Below, in pieces: positions 29,028 to 36,877 of a DNA stretch of 64,000 nucleotides. How positions within the stretch are numbered: position 1 is the stretch's first letter; the number at the start of each line of letters is the position of its first letter. The notes beneath the pieces are model-generated. The model saw only the letters and a list, made by a program, of their open reading frames with translations. It did not search any database and had not been told where the DNA came from. The stretch is from the NCBI GenBank assembly GCA_004297935.1, contig SCRE01000018.1, forward strand, positions 248,001-312,000, in the 5' to 3' direction. A program made the translations under genes and the position numbers. Source of the stretch: Microbacteriaceae bacterium (GTDB lineage: Bacteria; Actinomycetota; Actinomycetes; Actinomycetales; Microbacteriaceae).

Positions 29028-29630
29028 GTGCCCCATTATTTGTATTTGGTACGCCACGGCGAGCAGCAGGACGCCGAGTACGGCATGCCCGACGGACCGC
29101 TCTCGAGCAAAGGACAGCGGCAGGCGGCGCTCATCGCCGAGCGCCTCGGCGGGGTGCCGTTCACGAATGCGTATCACTCGCCGCTCAGACGGGCTGCTGA
29201 AACCGCGAGGATCATCGGTGAACGGATGCCGGCGCTTCATCCCGAACCGTCCAATCTGCTGTTCGACTGCATTCCGTCCGGCCCGAGCGCCGACATGCCG
29301 AAGGCGTTCGACTCGTTCTATGGCGCCGTCACCGAGGCGGAGATCGAAGCGGGAGGAGCCCAGATGGCGGATGCCGTCAACGAGTTCCTGACACCGGCTC
29401 GTGGCGACCGTCACGATCTTCTGATCACGCACAACTTCGTGATCGGCTGGTTCGTGCGTCATGTGTTCGACGCACCGTCCTGGCGCTGGATGGGCCTGAA
29501 CCAGGCGAACTGCGGTCTGACCATCATCCGGGTGCGTTCGGCGAAGCCGCCGGTGCTCGTCGTGCACAACGACCTGGGCCACCTTCCGGTCGAACTGCGC
29601 ACCGGCATGCCCGAGCTGCAACCCGTCTGA
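29028..29630 (+). CDS. Histidine phosphatase superfamily protein
   Basis: A 200-residue phosphoglycerate-mutase-like phosphatase. Arg9-His10 of LVRHGE supplies the phosphorylated His; the second conserved Arg is in NAYHSPLRRAAETARII, and the second His in LLITHNFVIGWFVRH. The substrate is unknown. AGAAAGG at 29012-29018 precedes GTG 29028, and the 51-base gap from the peptidase gene suggests co-transcription. It ends just before a convergent acetyltransferase gene. Confidence 0.9.
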   Translation: MPHYLYLVRHGEQQDAEYGMPDGPLSSKGQRQAALIAERLGGVPFTNAYHSPLRRAAETARIIGERMPALHPEPSNLLFDCIPSGPSADMPKAFDSFYGAVTEAEIEAGGAQMADAVNEFLTPARGDRHDLLITHNFVIGWFVRHVFDAPSWRWMGLNQANCGLTIIRVRSAKPPVLVVHNDLGHLPVELRTGMPELQPV

Positions 29631-29636
29631 CACACC

Positions 29637-30125
29637 CTAGAGCGTCTTGCGCAACCAGGTGGTCGCGTTCGGATTGTCGTTGTACGGCGCGATCTCCGCG
29701 AATCCATTCGAGCGGTACAGCCCGCCGGCCGCGGTGAGACTCGTGTTGGTGTCGAGCACGAGTTCCGTCGCGCCGAACCCGCGAGCACGCGCCTCGAGTT
29801 CGGTCAGCAACGCCCTGCCGGCGCCACTGCCGCGCTCGCCCGGTTGCAACCACAGGTGCTTCATCTCGTAGCGGATGGCACCGGGCGAGGCTGCCTCAAT
29901 ACGGCGGATGCCTCCGCAACCGATCGCCGCCTCGCGGGACCCGGCGTGGCCCGTCATGACGAGCAGGAACACTCCGGCCGGCGGTGTGAATGCCGCGGGA
30001 TCGGGGAAGCTGGTGCGGTAGGTGCCCTGGCTCACCGGGAAGGTGCGGGCGCGGTCGGCGAAATAGTCGGTCAGGAGCGCGTGCGCACGCGCATCCGTCA
30101 CGTCGACGGCGGTGAAGCGAACCAT
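29637..30125 (-). CDS. GNAT family N-acetyltransferase
   Basis: A 162-residue GNAT-fold protein. The acetyl-CoA motif A region is MKHLWLQPGERGSGAGRALL (the Q/R-x-x-G-x-G/A pattern), followed by ELEARARGFGATELVLDTN and LYRSNGFAEIAPYND. The substrate cannot be read from sequence. The upstream in-frame extension to 30233 is rejected because TACGCT on the minus strand (30137-30132) ends six bases before ATG 30125, predicting leaderless transcription. It is divergent from dapB with 77 bases between them. Confidence 0.87.
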   Translation of the reverse strand: MVRFTAVDVTDARAHALLTDYFADRARTFPVSQGTYRTSFPDPAAFTPPAGVFLLVMTGHAGSREAAIGCGGIRRIEAASPGAIRYEMKHLWLQPGERGSGAGRALLTELEARARGFGATELVLDTNTSLTAAGGLYRSNGFAEIAPYNDNPNATTWLRKTL

Positions 30126-30131
30126 GCGTCC

Positions 30132-30196
30132 AGCGTACGCAGCCAGCCACGGGCGACGGCGACTCGTGCGGGCAGGCCGGCAACGATTGGTATCGT
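30132..30196. promoter_or_regulatory. Divergent leaderless promoters of the GNAT gene and dapB
   Basis: TACGCT on the minus strand (30137-30132) and TATCGT on the plus strand (30191-30196) each end six bases before a start codon (ATG 30125 and ATG 30203). Confidence 0.55.
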
Positions 30197-30202
30197 GAAG
30201 CC

Positions 30203-31012
30203 ATGACAATTCGGGTGGCGGTCGTCGGCGCAACCGGCAAACTGGGTTCGGTGGCGACCCATCTGATCGAGACGGCAGGCGACCTGGAACTCGTGGCGGC
30301 GCTGGATTCGACGAGCCCGCTTCAGGCGATGCTCGGCCCGGATTCAGCCCCGACGGATGTCGTGCTCGACGTGACTCTGCCCGCCGTCAGTCCCGACATC
30401 GTCACCTTCGCCGTCGATCATGCGTTGAACGTGGTGGTCGGTACCTCCGGTTGGTCGGCCGAGCGCATTTCGAAGCTCGAATTCGCGCTCGGTGATTCAC
30501 CGAAGACCGGTGTGGTCATCATCCCGAACTTTTCCATCGGGTCAGCCCTCGCCACGGCGTTCGCGGTCGCGGCCGGCCGGTTCTACGATTCCATCGAGAT
30601 CGTCGAGGCACACGGGGCGGGCAAGGTTGATTCGCCGTCCGGCACCGCGGTGCGCACCGCAGAGTTGATCACGGCCGCGCGCGGAACGCGCGGACCGGTC
30701 GAGGCGCCACATGTCGACCAACGTGCTCGCGGCCAGCAGGTGGCGAGCATCCCGGTACACAGCCTGAGACTGCACGGCGTCGTCGCCAGCCAGAAGGTGA
30801 TCCTCGGCGGACCGGGCGAGGTGGTGACCATCGGTCACGACACCATTGACTCCAGCGCATACGCTGCCGGGATTCTCAGCGCCCTGCGGGCCGCCGTCGG
30901 CGTGCGAGGCGTCCTCGTCGGTCTCGACAGACTGATCGACCTGTCGATTGCGGTTTCGGGTTCTGCCGCCGCACAGGGTCCAGGGGTGAGTCCGGAGGCG
31001 AACACAGAATGA
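30203..31012 (+). CDS. dapB: 4-hydroxy-tetrahydrodipicolinate reductase
   Basis: A 269-residue enzyme of lysine and diaminopimelate synthesis that reduces the DapA product. The N-terminal NAD(P)-binding loop is VAVVGATGKLG. The substrate site reads EAHGAGKVDSPSGTA: the catalytic acid-base His is kept (His137) and Lys141 is kept, but the second His of the usual HH pair is Gly138. Other parts look intact (VVGTSGW, IPNFSIGSAL). The length is normal. The stop overlaps the next start (ATGA), and dapA lies 3 kb downstream. Confidence 0.93.
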   Translation: MTIRVAVVGATGKLGSVATHLIETAGDLELVAALDSTSPLQAMLGPDSAPTDVVLDVTLPAVSPDIVTFAVDHALNVVVGTSGWSAERISKLEFALGDSPKTGVVIIPNFSIGSALATAFAVAAGRFYDSIEIVEAHGAGKVDSPSGTAVRTAELITAARGTRGPVEAPHVDQRARGQQVASIPVHSLRLHGVVASQKVILGGPGEVVTIGHDTIDSSAYAAGILSALRAAVGVRGVLVGLDRLIDLSIAVSGSAAAQGPGVSPEANTE

Positions 31013-31464
31013 AGGGTCGCATCGCGGCGATCCTGATGGCGCTGCTTCTGTTGGTCTACGTCGTGCTCGTCGGGCAGCAGGCCGTGCTCATGCTGTTCTC
31101 GGGCAAGGCGGCCGGCATTGTGATGGGCTGCGCTCTGATCGTGTTCCCGCTGATCGCCGTCTGGGCGATCGCGCGCGAGCTCGCGTTCGGCGTCCGCACC
31201 GAAAAGCTGGTGCGCATCCTGGATGCGGAGGGCGGCCTGCCGGTCGATGACCTGCCGCACCGGGCAAGTGGCCGTCCGTTGCGGGAGGCCGCCGACGCGG
31301 CATTCCCCGCGTATCGTGCGGAGGCCGAAGCACACCCGCAGAGTTGGCGGGCGTGGTTCCGGCTCGGGCTCGCCTATGACGCGTCGGGAGACCGCAAGCG
31401 CGCCAGACAGGCGTTGCGCGAGGCGATACGGCTCTATCGAGTCGACGCCCATGCGACCGCCTGA
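31009..31464 (+). CDS. Small membrane protein with a TPR-like tail
   Basis: A 151-residue protein, not assigned to a named family. Two hydrophobic segments span residues 5-28 and 36-56. The soluble C-terminal part ends in SWRAWFRLGLAYDASGDRKRARQALREAIRLY, a tetratricopeptide-like helix pair that suggests a protein-binding role. It is translationally coupled to dapB by a four-base overlap, and its last 31 bases overlap the 3' end of the convergent epimerase gene. Confidence 0.8.
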   Translation: MKGRIAAILMALLLLVYVVLVGQQAVLMLFSGKAAGIVMGCALIVFPLIAVWAIARELAFGVRTEKLVRILDAEGGLPVDDLPHRASGRPLREAADAAFPAYRAEAEAHPQSWRAWFRLGLAYDASGDRKRARQALREAIRLYRVDAHATA

Positions 31465-32378
31465 TCGACGGTTTGATGCCGAAACGCGAACCCATCGCCG
31501 ATAAGCCTGGCAGCCGAGACGTTCTGGTCGGCCAGCAGGAGTTGCCGCCCGGCCTCACCCAGCGCGAGCTCGACGATGCGCCGCGGCAGCGGGAAGCCGT
31601 ATGGCCGATGCAGCACGGCGGCGAGGCTGCGCAGCAGTCGGTCGGCCGTCGCGGGGGTGGGACCCACCAGATTCACCGGCCCGCTCAGCTTAGAGGTCAG
31701 CAGGTGAACGATGGCCGCGGCCTCGTCGTGCAGGCTGATCCACGGCCAGTACTGTGCGCCGTTTCCGATCGGGCCGCACAGTCCGAGAACGGCAAGCAGG
31801 CGCAACGGGCGCAAAGCACCAGCACGCCCGACGACCAGCCCGCTGCGCACCAGCAGCGTGCGGGTCGAATCCGGAGAATGGGCAGCGGCGGACTCCCATC
31901 GGCGAACGACGCCTGCCAGGAAATCGGCGCCGGCTGGGGAGCCCTCGGTCAGCGATCGACCCGGCTGATCACCGTAGAAGCCCACGGCGGAGGCGCTCAG
32001 GAAAACGGCGGGCGGTCGTGCCGCCATCCGCATCGCATCCGTCAGCGTCTGCGTTGCCTGCAGCCGGGATTCGAGGATCGTCCGCTTGTAACGGGGCGTC
32101 CAGGGCAAGCGGCTGAGCGAGGCACCGGACAGGTTTATCACGGCGTCGGCGCGATCCATCAGTGCGGTGTCGATGATGCGTGCGCGCGGGTCCCATTCGA
32201 ACTCGCCGACGGACTGCGCTGCGCGACGGACGAGGCGCAGGACGGTGCGTCCCTGCACCTCGAGCTGCCTGCGAACCTCTGTGCCGATCATGCCGGACCC
32301 TCCCGCGATCAGCACCGTCGCCACGGGTGCGGGTGCTGACGGGCCGCTCGGTTGCTGCGACTGATCGGGTGGCGGCAT
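31434..32378 (-). CDS. TIGR01777 family SDR epimerase-like protein (YfcH/SulA type)
   Basis: A 314-residue NAD-dependent epimerase/dehydratase relative. The Rossmann motif is VLIAGGSGMIGTEV near residue 22, then ADAVINLSGASL, SASAVGFYG (with the Tyr of the catalytic region) and the C-terminal DUF1731-like tail (GEAGRQLLLADQNVSAARL). The physiological role of this family is poorly known. ATG 32378 is chosen, two bases after the osmC-like stop. It is the last gene of the OsmC-led minus-strand pair and overlaps the convergent gene by 31 bp. Confidence 0.88.
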   Translation of the reverse strand: MPPPDQSQQPSGPSAPAPVATVLIAGGSGMIGTEVRRQLEVQGRTVLRLVRRAAQSVGEFEWDPRARIIDTALMDRADAVINLSGASLSRLPWTPRYKRTILESRLQATQTLTDAMRMAARPPAVFLSASAVGFYGDQPGRSLTEGSPAGADFLAGVVRRWESAAAHSPDSTRTLLVRSGLVVGRAGALRPLRLLAVLGLCGPIGNGAQYWPWISLHDEAAAIVHLLTSKLSGPVNLVGPTPATADRLLRSLAAVLHRPYGFPLPRRIVELALGEAGRQLLLADQNVSAARLIGDGFAFRHQTVDQAVAWASTR

Positions 32379-32379
32379 C

Positions 32380-32805
32380 TCAGGCGAGACTGGCCTCGAG
32401 CGTGATCGGGATGCCGGCCAGTGCGCGCGAAACGGGGCAGGTGCGTCCGGCCTCGTCGGCCAGACGCTGGAAGTCCTCTTCACTGATGCCGGGCACCGTC
32501 GCGTTGACGAGCAGATGACTGCCGGTGATGCCATGCGCCGGGTCGAAGGTCACCGCCGCCGTGGCCTGAATGCTCGCCGGCGGTGTTCCGAATGATGCGA
32601 GAGCATTCGACAGCGCCATCGAGAAGCAGGACGAGTGCGCAGCGGCAATCAATTCTTCAGGGTTCGTCACTCCGGCCTCGCCCGAGGATCGTGCCTTCCA
32701 ATCGACCGGGAACTTCGCGGCTTCCGACGAGTCGAGGGCCACCGTTCCGGCCCCGCTCATCAGATCGCCGTCCCACAGTGTTGTCGCTTCGCTGGTGATC
32801 GACAT
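32380..32805 (-). CDS. OsmC/Ohr family peroxiredoxin-like protein
   Basis: A 141-residue OsmC-fold protein. The paired cysteines of hydroperoxide reductases are present: Cys60 in AHSSCFSMAL and Cys123 in RTCPVSRAL, with the conserved NPEELIAAAHSSC stretch. It should reduce organic hydroperoxides using a dihydrolipoyl or thiol donor. GGGAGG precedes ATG 32805. A DUF4395 gene and a thioredoxin-like gene lie upstream on the same strand, giving a small thiol-redox neighbourhood. Confidence 0.93.
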   Translation of the reverse strand: MSITSEATTLWDGDLMSGAGTVALDSSEAAKFPVDWKARSSGEAGVTNPEELIAAAHSSCFSMALSNALASFGTPPASIQATAAVTFDPAHGITGSHLLVNATVPGISEEDFQRLADEAGRTCPVSRALAGIPITLEASLA

Positions 32806-32948
32806 GGCAAACCTCCCGGATCGTGAGTGCCCTCAAGCCTACTGTCGAGAGCCTACTGCCGAGCAGAGCACTCGAGCCGGTCTGCGGGGAATCTTTCAGC
32901 GGGACGCTGCAGTGTCCGTGCCGGACAAGCCGTCGTGCCGGGGACCGG

Positions 32949-33458
32949 TCAGACGGCCGGGACGTGCCGGCGGACCAGGCCGAGCCGCACCAGGAGCAGA
33001 TACAGTTGGCAGCCGATGCAATAGCCGAACACCGCGTTGAGGAAGGCCGCGACGAACGCGGCGGCAGCCGCGGCGACCAGGCCGTACGGCAGACCCACCA
33101 GCTGCAGGATCAGTCCGACTGCCGTGACGATCAACCCGACCGTCTGTGCGAACGTGGGCGGCGCGGGGTCTTCCAGCTCGGCAGGAGCCGCCAGGCGCGG
33201 CCGAATCAGCGCTTTGAACAGCAGGCCATACGGATGCCGTGCCACCCCGGCGAACGAACCCCACGCGAACAGGCCGGCGACGACGGCGAGCAACACGAAC
33301 GACGCGACGCTCGCGCCGATCAAGCCGAGCACGATGACGATCAAGAGCAGGACTGCGGTGATCGACGCGCCGAACCGGGGTCCGCGCGGGTCGATCGCTC
33401 GCGCCGAGCCGTCCGGGCCCGATCGGCGGGGCGAGGGTGTGGATTCAGGCTGCGACAT
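32949..33458 (-). CDS. DUF4395 membrane protein
   Basis: A 169-residue membrane protein with about four hydrophobic segments. The domain signature is DPRGPRFGASITAVLLL at the start and NAVFGYCIGCQLYLLLVRLG near the end, where the two cysteines (CxxC) sit at the edge of a membrane helix. DUF4395 proteins commonly neighbour thioredoxins in actinobacteria; a role in moving thiol electrons across the membrane is speculative. Its first 14 bases overlap the 3' end of the thioredoxin-like gene upstream, so the two are coupled. Confidence 0.88.
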   Translation of the reverse strand: MSQPESTPSPRRSGPDGSARAIDPRGPRFGASITAVLLLIVIVLGLIGASVASFVLLAVVAGLFAWGSFAGVARHPYGLLFKALIRPRLAAPAELEDPAPPTFAQTVGLIVTAVGLILQLVGLPYGLVAAAAAAFVAAFLNAVFGYCIGCQLYLLLVRLGLVRRHVPAV

Positions 33459-33885
33459 GGGTGTTTCCAATCAGGTTGTCAAGGCGCGTGACGAGTTCAT
33501 CGCTGCGCGGGGCGCCGCCGATCCGCGCCTGCACCGTTCCCGAGGCGTCGAGCAGCAACGTGGTCGGGGTCTGCAAGATATGGAACCGGGTCGCCAACTC
33601 TGGGTGCTCGGTTAGATCGACGTCGAGGTGCCCGACCCCTGGCCGCTCAGCGGCCAGCTCGCCGAGCAGCCGGTGCGTCGCGCGGCACGGCGAGCAGAAT
33701 TCGGTGGAGAACTGCAACAGGGTCGCCCGGGAGCCGAACTCGGCGGAGGAGGGAAGGTCTGCCGGCCGCACGATATCCGCTTGTGCGTCGCTCACTCGTC
33801 CGGTCCGTGATCGCAGCACCAAGCCGCCGACGGTCGTCGCCGCGACCAACCCGATTGCGATGGCGAGGGCGAGCAGAACGTTCAT
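33445..33885 (-). CDS. Membrane-anchored thioredoxin family protein
   Basis: A 146-residue protein. An N-terminal hydrophobic segment (residues 2-24) acts as a signal anchor, so the thioredoxin domain probably faces outward. The redox motif is FCSPC (Cys64, Cys67), and the cis-Pro segment is LQTPTTLLLD. It should act in disulfide reduction or exchange near the membrane. ATG 33885 is preferred to GTG 33897 because GGAAAG lies just upstream. It is followed by the overlapping DUF4395 gene, likely its partner. Confidence 0.88.
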   Translation of the reverse strand: MNVLLALAIAIGLVAATTVGGLVLRSRTGRVSDAQADIVRPADLPSSAEFGSRATLLQFSTEFCSPCRATHRLLGELAAERPGVGHLDVDLTEHPELATRFHILQTPTTLLLDASGTVQARIGGAPRSDELVTRLDNLIGNTHVAA

Positions 33886-33991
33886 GGTGCTTTCCACGCT
33901 ACGCTCACCTGCACGCCCGCGGTGATCTGTGACGCAACATTACGCGTCGTCGCGCGGCCATGCGAGGGTTACCGCGTTCGGATCGACCCGA

Positions 33992-33997
33992 TAACCT
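33992..33997 (+). promoter_or_regulatory. Predicted -10 element, leaderless promoter of dapA
   Basis: TAACCT ends six bases before ATG 34004. Confidence 0.5.
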
Positions 33998-34003
33998 TAT
34001 GGC

Positions 34004-34981
34004 ATGTCTGCGTCTGAGAACCCCTTCGGTCAAGTACTCGTCGCGCTGGTCACGCCGTTCACGGCGGACGGCGAAGTCGACTGGCCCGGCGTGGAGAAGC
34101 ACATCGACGAGGTCATCACCAACGGTTGCGACGGCATCGTGATCTCGGGCACGACGGGAGAGACCTCGACCCTGACCGACCCGGAGAAGCTCCGGCTCAT
34201 CGAGGTGGCCAAACATGTCGCGAATGGTCGCGCCAAGGTGATCCAGGGCGGCGGATCGAACGAGACGGCCCACGCGATGCAGCTGTACAAGGCCAGTGAG
34301 AAGGCCGGAGCCGACGGTGTGATGATCGTCACCCCGTACTACAACAAGCCCACCCAGGCCGGCGTGCTCACTCACTTTCGGATGATCGCGGATGCGACGG
34401 ACCTGCCGGTCATCCTCTACGACATCCCCGGCCGCGCCGGAATCCCGATCATGTATGAGACGATCCTGCGCGCGGCGAAGCATCCGAACATCGTCGCCAT
34501 CAAGGACGCGAAGGGCAATTTCGCCGAGGTCAGCCGCGTGCTGAACAACACCGACCTGCTCTACTTCTCGGGCGACGACACCAATGTGCTCCCGCACCTC
34601 TCGATCGGCGCGACCGGTCTCGTCGGCGTGACCGCCAATATCGCGGCACAGCCGTACCGGCAGATGGTCGACGCGGTCAATGCGGGCGACCTGGCGACGG
34701 CGACGCTCGCGCACAAGAAGCTCGAACCACTCGTTCGCGCGGTGATGACCCATGTGCCGGGCACGGTCGCGGCCAAGTACATTCTGCACGGGCTCGGTCG
34801 CATCGACAGTCCGCGCGTGCGGCTGCCGCTGGTCGGGCCGGAGGATTTCGAGGCGGCGCAGATCGAGGAGGAACTCGACTTCGTCCATGACATTCCCGGT
34901 GTCGACTTCACCAACTTCCGGCCCGATCGCAATGCCGCCGCCGGCGGCGCGCTGCCCAGGGTCGCCGGAACGACACGCTAG
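34004..34981 (+). CDS. dapA: 4-hydroxy-tetrahydrodipicolinate synthase
   Basis: A 325-residue aldolase-type TIM barrel that condenses pyruvate with aspartate semialdehyde in lysine and diaminopimelate synthesis. The Schiff-base Lys167 is in AIKDAKG, Tyr139 in YDIPGRAG, and the GTTGETSTLT loop near residue 50 provides the Thr of the proton relay. The extra 25 residues at the C terminus beyond the usual 300 are unremarkable. It has its own leaderless promoter and is followed after 50 bases by the RNase J gene, a common actinobacterial pair. Confidence 0.97.
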   Translation: MSASENPFGQVLVALVTPFTADGEVDWPGVEKHIDEVITNGCDGIVISGTTGETSTLTDPEKLRLIEVAKHVANGRAKVIQGGGSNETAHAMQLYKASEKAGADGVMIVTPYYNKPTQAGVLTHFRMIADATDLPVILYDIPGRAGIPIMYETILRAAKHPNIVAIKDAKGNFAEVSRVLNNTDLLYFSGDDTNVLPHLSIGATGLVGVTANIAAQPYRQMVDAVNAGDLATATLAHKKLEPLVRAVMTHVPGTVAAKYILHGLGRIDSPRVRLPLVGPEDFEAAQIEEELDFVHDIPGVDFTNFRPDRNAAAGGALPRVAGTTR

Positions 34982-35031
34982 GCGCGCCCGGAGCGCGACC
35001 GCACGGCATCCATCACCGACAAGGAGGGCAT

Positions 35032-36708
35032 ATGCCCAATTCCGTATACGATCCGCCCGCCCTGCAGCCCGGGACCTTGCGGGTGATCCCGACCGGCGGG
35101 CTCGGTGAGGTCGGTCGCAACATGACTGTCTTCGAAATCGATGGCAAGATTCTGATCGTCGACTGCGGCGTGCTGTTCCCTGAGGAGAACCAGCCGGGCG
35201 TCGACCTGATCCTGCCCGACTTCGCGCCGGTGCGCGACCGGCTCGACGATGTCGTCGGGGTCGTGCTGACCCACGGGCACGAGGACCACATCGGCGCCGT
35301 GCCGTATCTGCTCCGGTTGCGCGCCGACATCCCGCTGATCGGTTCCGGCCTGACGCTCGCGTTGGTCGAGGCGAAGCTCAAGGAGCACCGCATCCAGCCG
35401 TACAGCCTCACCGTCACGGAGGGGCAGCACGAGAAACTCGGCCCGTTCGAGCTCGAGTTCGTCGCCGTCAACCATTCCATTCCGGATGCGCTCGCCGTGG
35501 CGATCACCACGACCGCCGGCGTCGTGCTGCACACGGGCGACTTCAAGATGGATCAGCTGCCACTGGACAATCGGCTCACCGACCTTCGCGCGTTTGCCCG
35601 GTTGGGTGAGGCCGGAGTCGACCTCTTCCTCGTCGACTCGACCAACGCGGACGTCCCCGGATTCACCGCCCTCGAGCGGTCGATCGGGCCGGTGCTCGAC
35701 AATGTGATCGCCCGTGCGCCGCGCCGGGTCATCGTCGCCAGCTTCTCGAGCCACGTGCATCGTGTGCAGCAGGTGCTCGACGCTGCAGCAGCGAACGGGC
35801 GTCGTGTCGCGCTGTTGGGGCGCTCGATGGTGCGCAACATGACGATCGCGGCCGATCTCGGCTATCTGAAGGTGCCGGACGGCATCCTGATCGACTTCAA
35901 GAAGGCAGCGGACGTCCCGGACGACAAGATCGTCTACATGTCGACGGGGTCGCAGGGCGAACCGATGGCCGTGCTGGCACGGATGGCGAACCTCGACCAT
36001 CAGATCGAGGTCGGTGAGGGTGACACGGTGATCATGGCCTCGAGCCTGATCCCGGGCAACGAGAACGCCGTCTACCGCGTGATCGATGGGCTCACCAAGC
36101 TCGGCGCGACGGTCGTGCACAAGGGCAATGCCAAGGTGCACGTGTCCGGACACGCCGCCGCGGGCGAACTGCTCTACTGCTACAACATCGTGAAGCCGAA
36201 GAACGTGATGCCGGTGCACGGCGAGTATCGGCACCTGGTGGCCAACGCCAAACTGGCGCAGGACACGGGGATTCCGGTGGAGAACACCATCCTCGCGGAA
36301 GACGGCAGTGTCATCGACCTGAAGGACGGCGTCGCGCGCGCTGTCGGGCAGCTCGATCTCGGCTTCGTCTATGTCGACGGCTCCAGCGTCGGCGAGATCA
36401 CGGATGCCGACCTCAAGGACCGGAGAATCCTCGGCGAGGAGGGCTTCATCTCGATCATCATCGTCGTCGAGGCGGCGACCGGCCGGGTCGTCGTCGGTCC
36501 GGAGATCCATGCCAAGGGCTTCGCCGAGGACGACCAGGTCTTCGACGCGGTCAAACCGAAGATCATCGCAGCACTGGTCGAAGCCGCGCAGAATGGTGTG
36601 CGCGATCCGCACGCGCTCAATCAGACGGTGCGCCGCACGGTCGGCCGCTGGGTGAACACGAGCTATCGCCGCCGCCCGATGATCGTGCCGCTCGTCATCG
36701 AGGCGTAG
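35032..36708 (+). CDS. rnj: Ribonuclease J
   Basis: A 558-residue metallo-beta-lactamase/beta-CASP nuclease with endonuclease and 5'-exonuclease activity in mRNA decay and rRNA maturation. The zinc motif is THGHEDH (His81, His83, Asp85, His86); MSTGSQGEPMAVL, SSLIPGNENAVYRVIDGL and VHVSGHAAAGELLY are beta-CASP landmarks, with MPVHGEYRHLVANA after. AAGGAGGG lies 8 bases before ATG 35032. It probably shares transcripts with dapA. A single inverted family A repeat follows the stop. Confidence 0.97.
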   Translation: MPNSVYDPPALQPGTLRVIPTGGLGEVGRNMTVFEIDGKILIVDCGVLFPEENQPGVDLILPDFAPVRDRLDDVVGVVLTHGHEDHIGAVPYLLRLRADIPLIGSGLTLALVEAKLKEHRIQPYSLTVTEGQHEKLGPFELEFVAVNHSIPDALAVAITTTAGVVLHTGDFKMDQLPLDNRLTDLRAFARLGEAGVDLFLVDSTNADVPGFTALERSIGPVLDNVIARAPRRVIVASFSSHVHRVQQVLDAAAANGRRVALLGRSMVRNMTIAADLGYLKVPDGILIDFKKAADVPDDKIVYMSTGSQGEPMAVLARMANLDHQIEVGEGDTVIMASSLIPGNENAVYRVIDGLTKLGATVVHKGNAKVHVSGHAAAGELLYCYNIVKPKNVMPVHGEYRHLVANAKLAQDTGIPVENTILAEDGSVIDLKDGVARAVGQLDLGFVYVDGSSVGEITDADLKDRRILGEEGFISIIIVVEAATGRVVVGPEIHAKGFAEDDQVFDAVKPKIIAALVEAAQNGVRDPHALNQTVRRTVGRWVNTSYRRRPMIVPLVIEA

Positions 36709-36712
36709 CGCG

Positions 36713-36790
36713 CGGTGGAGCTTAGGCAATCGCGCCAGCGATTGCGCGACCCCAGCGCCGAGCGAGCCTGCGAGCGAGGGTTGGCGGAGC
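36713..36790 (-). repeat. Dispersed repeat family A, single inverted copy
   Basis: On the minus strand this reads CCAACCCTCGCTCGCAGG and continues as in the copies at 62734-62945. Its hairpin is an 8-bp stem (36726-36733 with 36738-36745) in which one G-C pair of the other copies is changed to C-G, keeping pairing. It lies between rnj and ftsK. Confidence 0.8.
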
Positions 36791-36864
36791 CGCGATGAGC
36801 AGCAAACACAGTATCGAGGCGTGACACTCGCCGCAGCCTCCCGGGCGATGACGGTGCCCGGAAC

Positions 36865-36870
36865 TACCCT
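36865..36870 (+). promoter_or_regulatory. Predicted -10 element, leaderless promoter of ftsK
   Basis: TACCCT ends seven bases before ATG 36878. Confidence 0.4.
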
Positions 36871-36877
36871 GTAATTC

